Below are positions 63,401 to 64,000 of a stretch of DNA of 64,000 nt, piece by piece. The notes below the pieces were generated by a model. That model did no database searches. It saw nothing but the letters and a program-made list of their open reading frames with translations, and was not told the DNA's origin. How positions within the stretch are numbered: position 1 is the stretch's first letter; every line of letters begins with the position of its first letter. This stretch comes from Dryobates pubescens (Eukaryota; Chordata; Aves; Piciformes; Picidae). The DNA lies in the NCBI RefSeq assembly GCF_014839835.1, contig NC_071633.1, forward strand, positions 19,645,001-19,709,000, read 5' to 3'. A program made the position numbers and the translations under genes.

Positions 63401-63956
63401 GAACCAGGCCCGCTGGGTCCAGCAGTTCATCTCGGACATGGCTCACCTGTATGAGGCTACCAAGGATGCCAACTTCAATGTCATCCTGGTGGACTTCGAC
63501 AGCGAGGACATGGACGTGGAGAAGGCCCTGCAGGATGCCCACCTGCCTCGGTAACCCCCCCCCCGTGCACACCAGCGCCCACCTGCTCCCCCTCAAGCTG
63601 CTGAGGGGAGCCCGTGGGGCTCCTCGGGCTGGAGCAGCCCAGCCTGGTGGTGATGGCACAACCTCCAGCCTGGCCCTGATCTCTGCCCTGCTGCCCCTCT
63701 CCTCCACCTCCTTCTGTGGCTGTTGTTTGCTGGAGAGGCTGGGGACGCAGAAACCTCTGCGGGGGGAGCCCTCAGCATCAGTTGCAGGCAGCTGCCCCCT
63801 GCCCGAGCAGCTCTCCTCCCCTTGCCGGTGCCGAGTCCCTTTCAGGCGCCAGCTCTGACCGCCCTGCCCTGCCCTCCCCCCAGCTACCAGTACCTGCGGC
63901 GCACAGGGAACTTCGAGCGCTCCGCCGGGCTGCAGGCCGGCGTGGACACGGTGGAG
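42321..63956 (+). CDS. B4GALNT4: N-acetyl-beta-glucosaminyl-glycoprotein 4-beta-N-acetylgalactosaminyltransferase 1 (LacdiNAc synthase), 3' end outside window
   Basis: Golgi type II enzyme that transfers GalNAc from UDP-GalNAc to terminal GlcNAc, making LacdiNAc. Exons: 42321-42471, 51113-51228, 51873-51983, 52788-52883, 53155-53245, 53527-53627, 54142-54209, 56160-56238, 57988-58054, 58868-59011, 59240-59349, 59637-59737, 60004-60086, 60757-62008, 62583-62890, 63397-63550, 63884-63956. Phases are continuous for 1035 codons. [14 protein letters not shown] is the cytosolic tail, then a leucine-rich signal anchor at about 14-33. The PA14 domain is at about 160-300 ([29 protein letters not shown]). 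Exon 14 encodes a poorly conserved, basic then Glu-rich linker. The glycosyltransferase domain begins near 815 ([15 protein letters not shown]). NYVEKRRD-type and [20 protein letters not shown]-type blocks match human. The window ends before the DxD-containing exons. Intron 1 is 8.6 kb. Confidence 0.96.
42719..42740. repeat. Poly(C) run in B4GALNT4 intron 1
   Basis: About 20 consecutive C on the plus strand. Exact length may be unreliable in an assembly. Confidence 0.8.
42741..45080. other. B4GALNT4 intron 1, first part
   Basis: No exon, CR1 copy or tandem repeat was recognised. The CpG-rich character fades by about 43900. Confidence 0.45.
45085..45112. promoter_or_regulatory. TTAATTAA plus GATA-type motif in B4GALNT4 intron 1
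   Basis: GGCTTAATTAACCCTTATCAGG combines a palindromic TTAATTAA with an inverted GATAA word, in GC-rich surroundings. A candidate intronic enhancer fragment, inferred from motifs only. Confidence 0.3.
45376..45408. promoter_or_regulatory. Paired TAATTA/TAATTG motifs in B4GALNT4 intron 1
   Basis: GTAGATAATTAGCC and GCCTAATTGAGC lie 17 bp apart, about 290 bp from the previous AT-rich motif. Candidate homeodomain sites, inferred from motifs only. Confidence 0.3.
46461..46870. repeat. 14-bp minisatellite in B4GALNT4 intron 1
   Basis: About 29 tandem copies of GGGATGGGTGAGGT/A, with T/A and T/C variants at single positions. The plus (RNA-like) strand is purine-rich with regularly spaced GGG runs. 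Confidence 0.96.
47815..48010 (+). mobile_element. CR1 LINE fragment in B4GALNT4 intron 1
   Basis: Contains GGTTCAGGTTGGGCATGAGG, AAGAATTTCTTCTCC, then GGCCCAGGCTGCCCAGGGCA and CCCATCCCTGGAGGGGTTTC, the CR1 core order. The extreme 3' tail is missing. Confidence 0.85.
48011..51110. other. B4GALNT4 intron 1, last part
   Basis: No exon, RNA gene or CR1 copy was recognised between the CR1 fragment and exon 2. Many open frames occur on both strands, but none resembles a known protein. Confidence 0.4.
51365..51580 (+). mobile_element. CR1 LINE 3'-end fragment in B4GALNT4 intron 2, with tail
   Basis: Runs from GGCTTAGGTTGGATTTAGCG through CTGGCACAGGCTGCCCAGGG to a tail with CAGTTCTGATTCTGTGATC, the family's terminal octamer zone. 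Confidence 0.85.
52277..52568. repeat. G-rich minisatellite in B4GALNT4 intron 3
   Basis: About 14 variable units combining GGGGGGCAGGGGGCAGAAGGCT with a shorter GGGGGGGCAGAAGGCT form. Strong G runs lie on the RNA-like strand. Confidence 0.93.
54288..55968. repeat. 1.7-kb, 51-bp minisatellite filling B4GALNT4 intron 7
   Basis: About 33 head-to-tail copies of a 51-bp unit, CTGCAGCAGCTGAGCCCCAG then GGGCTGCAGCAGCGGCGGTG then CTGGGATGGGG. Truncated 21-24-bp units lie around 55150-55420. Variants at fixed positions (CTGCGG, CAGCGG, CGGCGG) form local runs. The unit is a multiple of three and lacks stops in several frames, so it produces false open frames of several hundred codons on both strands. 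Confidence 0.97.
57520..57670 (-). mobile_element. CR1 LINE 3'-end fragment in B4GALNT4 intron 8
   Basis: Reverse orientation: AGAATCAGGGCATGGGTTGG, GGAGGGACCTTAAAG, CATCCAGCCTGGCCCTGAAC on the plus strand, that is the CR1 tail read backwards. Confidence 0.85.
60280..60425 (+). mobile_element. CR1 LINE 3'-end fragment in B4GALNT4 intron 13
   Basis: Short copy with CTGGAGTCTCCTTTTCCGGA, GAGCTTCCAACCCCCCCTGG and GAGGTCTCTTCCAAGCCC. It resembles the fragment in PSMD13 intron 1. Confidence 0.75.
62175..62545 (+). mobile_element. CR1 LINE fragment in B4GALNT4 intron 14
   Basis: Contains CAGCCTGGAGAAGCAGAGGC, CTCCCTGAAAGGAGGTTGGA, GAGGCAATGTGCTCAGGTTG, GGTTCAGGTTGGACATGAGG and CCCAGGCTGCCCAGGGCAG in CR1 order. 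It is one of the longer copies here. It ends about 40 bp before the exon 15 acceptor. Confidence 0.92.
62986..63312. repeat. About 31-bp minisatellite in B4GALNT4 intron 15
   Basis: About ten units of GGGAGGCTGAGGCTCTGGCT with two alternating spacer types, GCTCAGGGGGAGG and GCTCGGGGCCGG. The alternation suggests duplication of two-unit blocks. Confidence 0.93.
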
Positions 63957-64000
63957 GTGAGCCCGGGGGGCAGGGGGCAGCTCTCCCTCTCCCTGCCGCC

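Overview
The window is vertebrate nuclear DNA, most likely from a bird. The genes have many short exons with GT-AG introns. The sequence is GC-rich and compact, dense in minisatellites, and every recognisable interspersed repeat is a 3' fragment of a CR1 LINE. The proteins look avian or sauropsid, in particular an IFITM3-like protein close to the chicken one as I remember it. I cannot name the species.

The layout matches the segment of human 11p15.5 that carries PSMD13, COX8B, PGGHG/ATHL1, the IFITM genes and B4GALNT4. From left to right: (1) 1-1750, CR1 and a CpG island, with a possible first exon of a divergent minus-strand gene (SIRT3 lies there in mammals); (2) 1754-10165, PSMD13, plus strand, 13 exons, complete, 376 aa; (3) 10851-12465, COX8B, minus strand, two exons, 69 aa; (4) 12466-15630, no recognised gene (NLRP6 lies here in mammals), with a T/G minisatellite and a CpG-rich block that may be the PGGHG promoter; (5) 15645-27184, PGGHG, plus strand, 13 coding exons, 693 aa, with three CR1 copies in introns 1 and 3 and one in intron 10; (6) 28228-38495, an IFITM cluster on the minus strand: IFITM5 (129 aa), an IFITM2-like gene (113 aa), an IFITM1-like gene of which only exon 1 can be found, and an IFITM3-like gene (136 aa) with an endocytic YxxL motif and an interferon-response-like promoter element; (7) 42321 to the end, B4GALNT4, plus strand, 17 exons seen (1035 codons), cut off by the window edge inside its catalytic domain.

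The genes are syntenic neighbours and do not form one pathway. PSMD13 is a proteasome lid subunit, COX8B a respiratory-chain subunit, PGGHG a collagen glucosidase, the IFITMs antiviral or bone membrane proteins, and B4GALNT4 a Golgi LacdiNAc synthase. The points most worth a second look are the IFITM1-like gene with a GC splice donor and no second exon, the intact two-exon COX8B, the roughly 750-bp pyrimidine-only tract directly behind the IFITM3-like promoter, the 1.7-kb 51-bp minisatellite in B4GALNT4 intron 7, and small AT-rich TAATTA clusters around the B4GALNT4 5' end.

Exon boundaries were set by hand from splice consensus, reading phase and remembered orthologue sequences. No alignment or database search was run.
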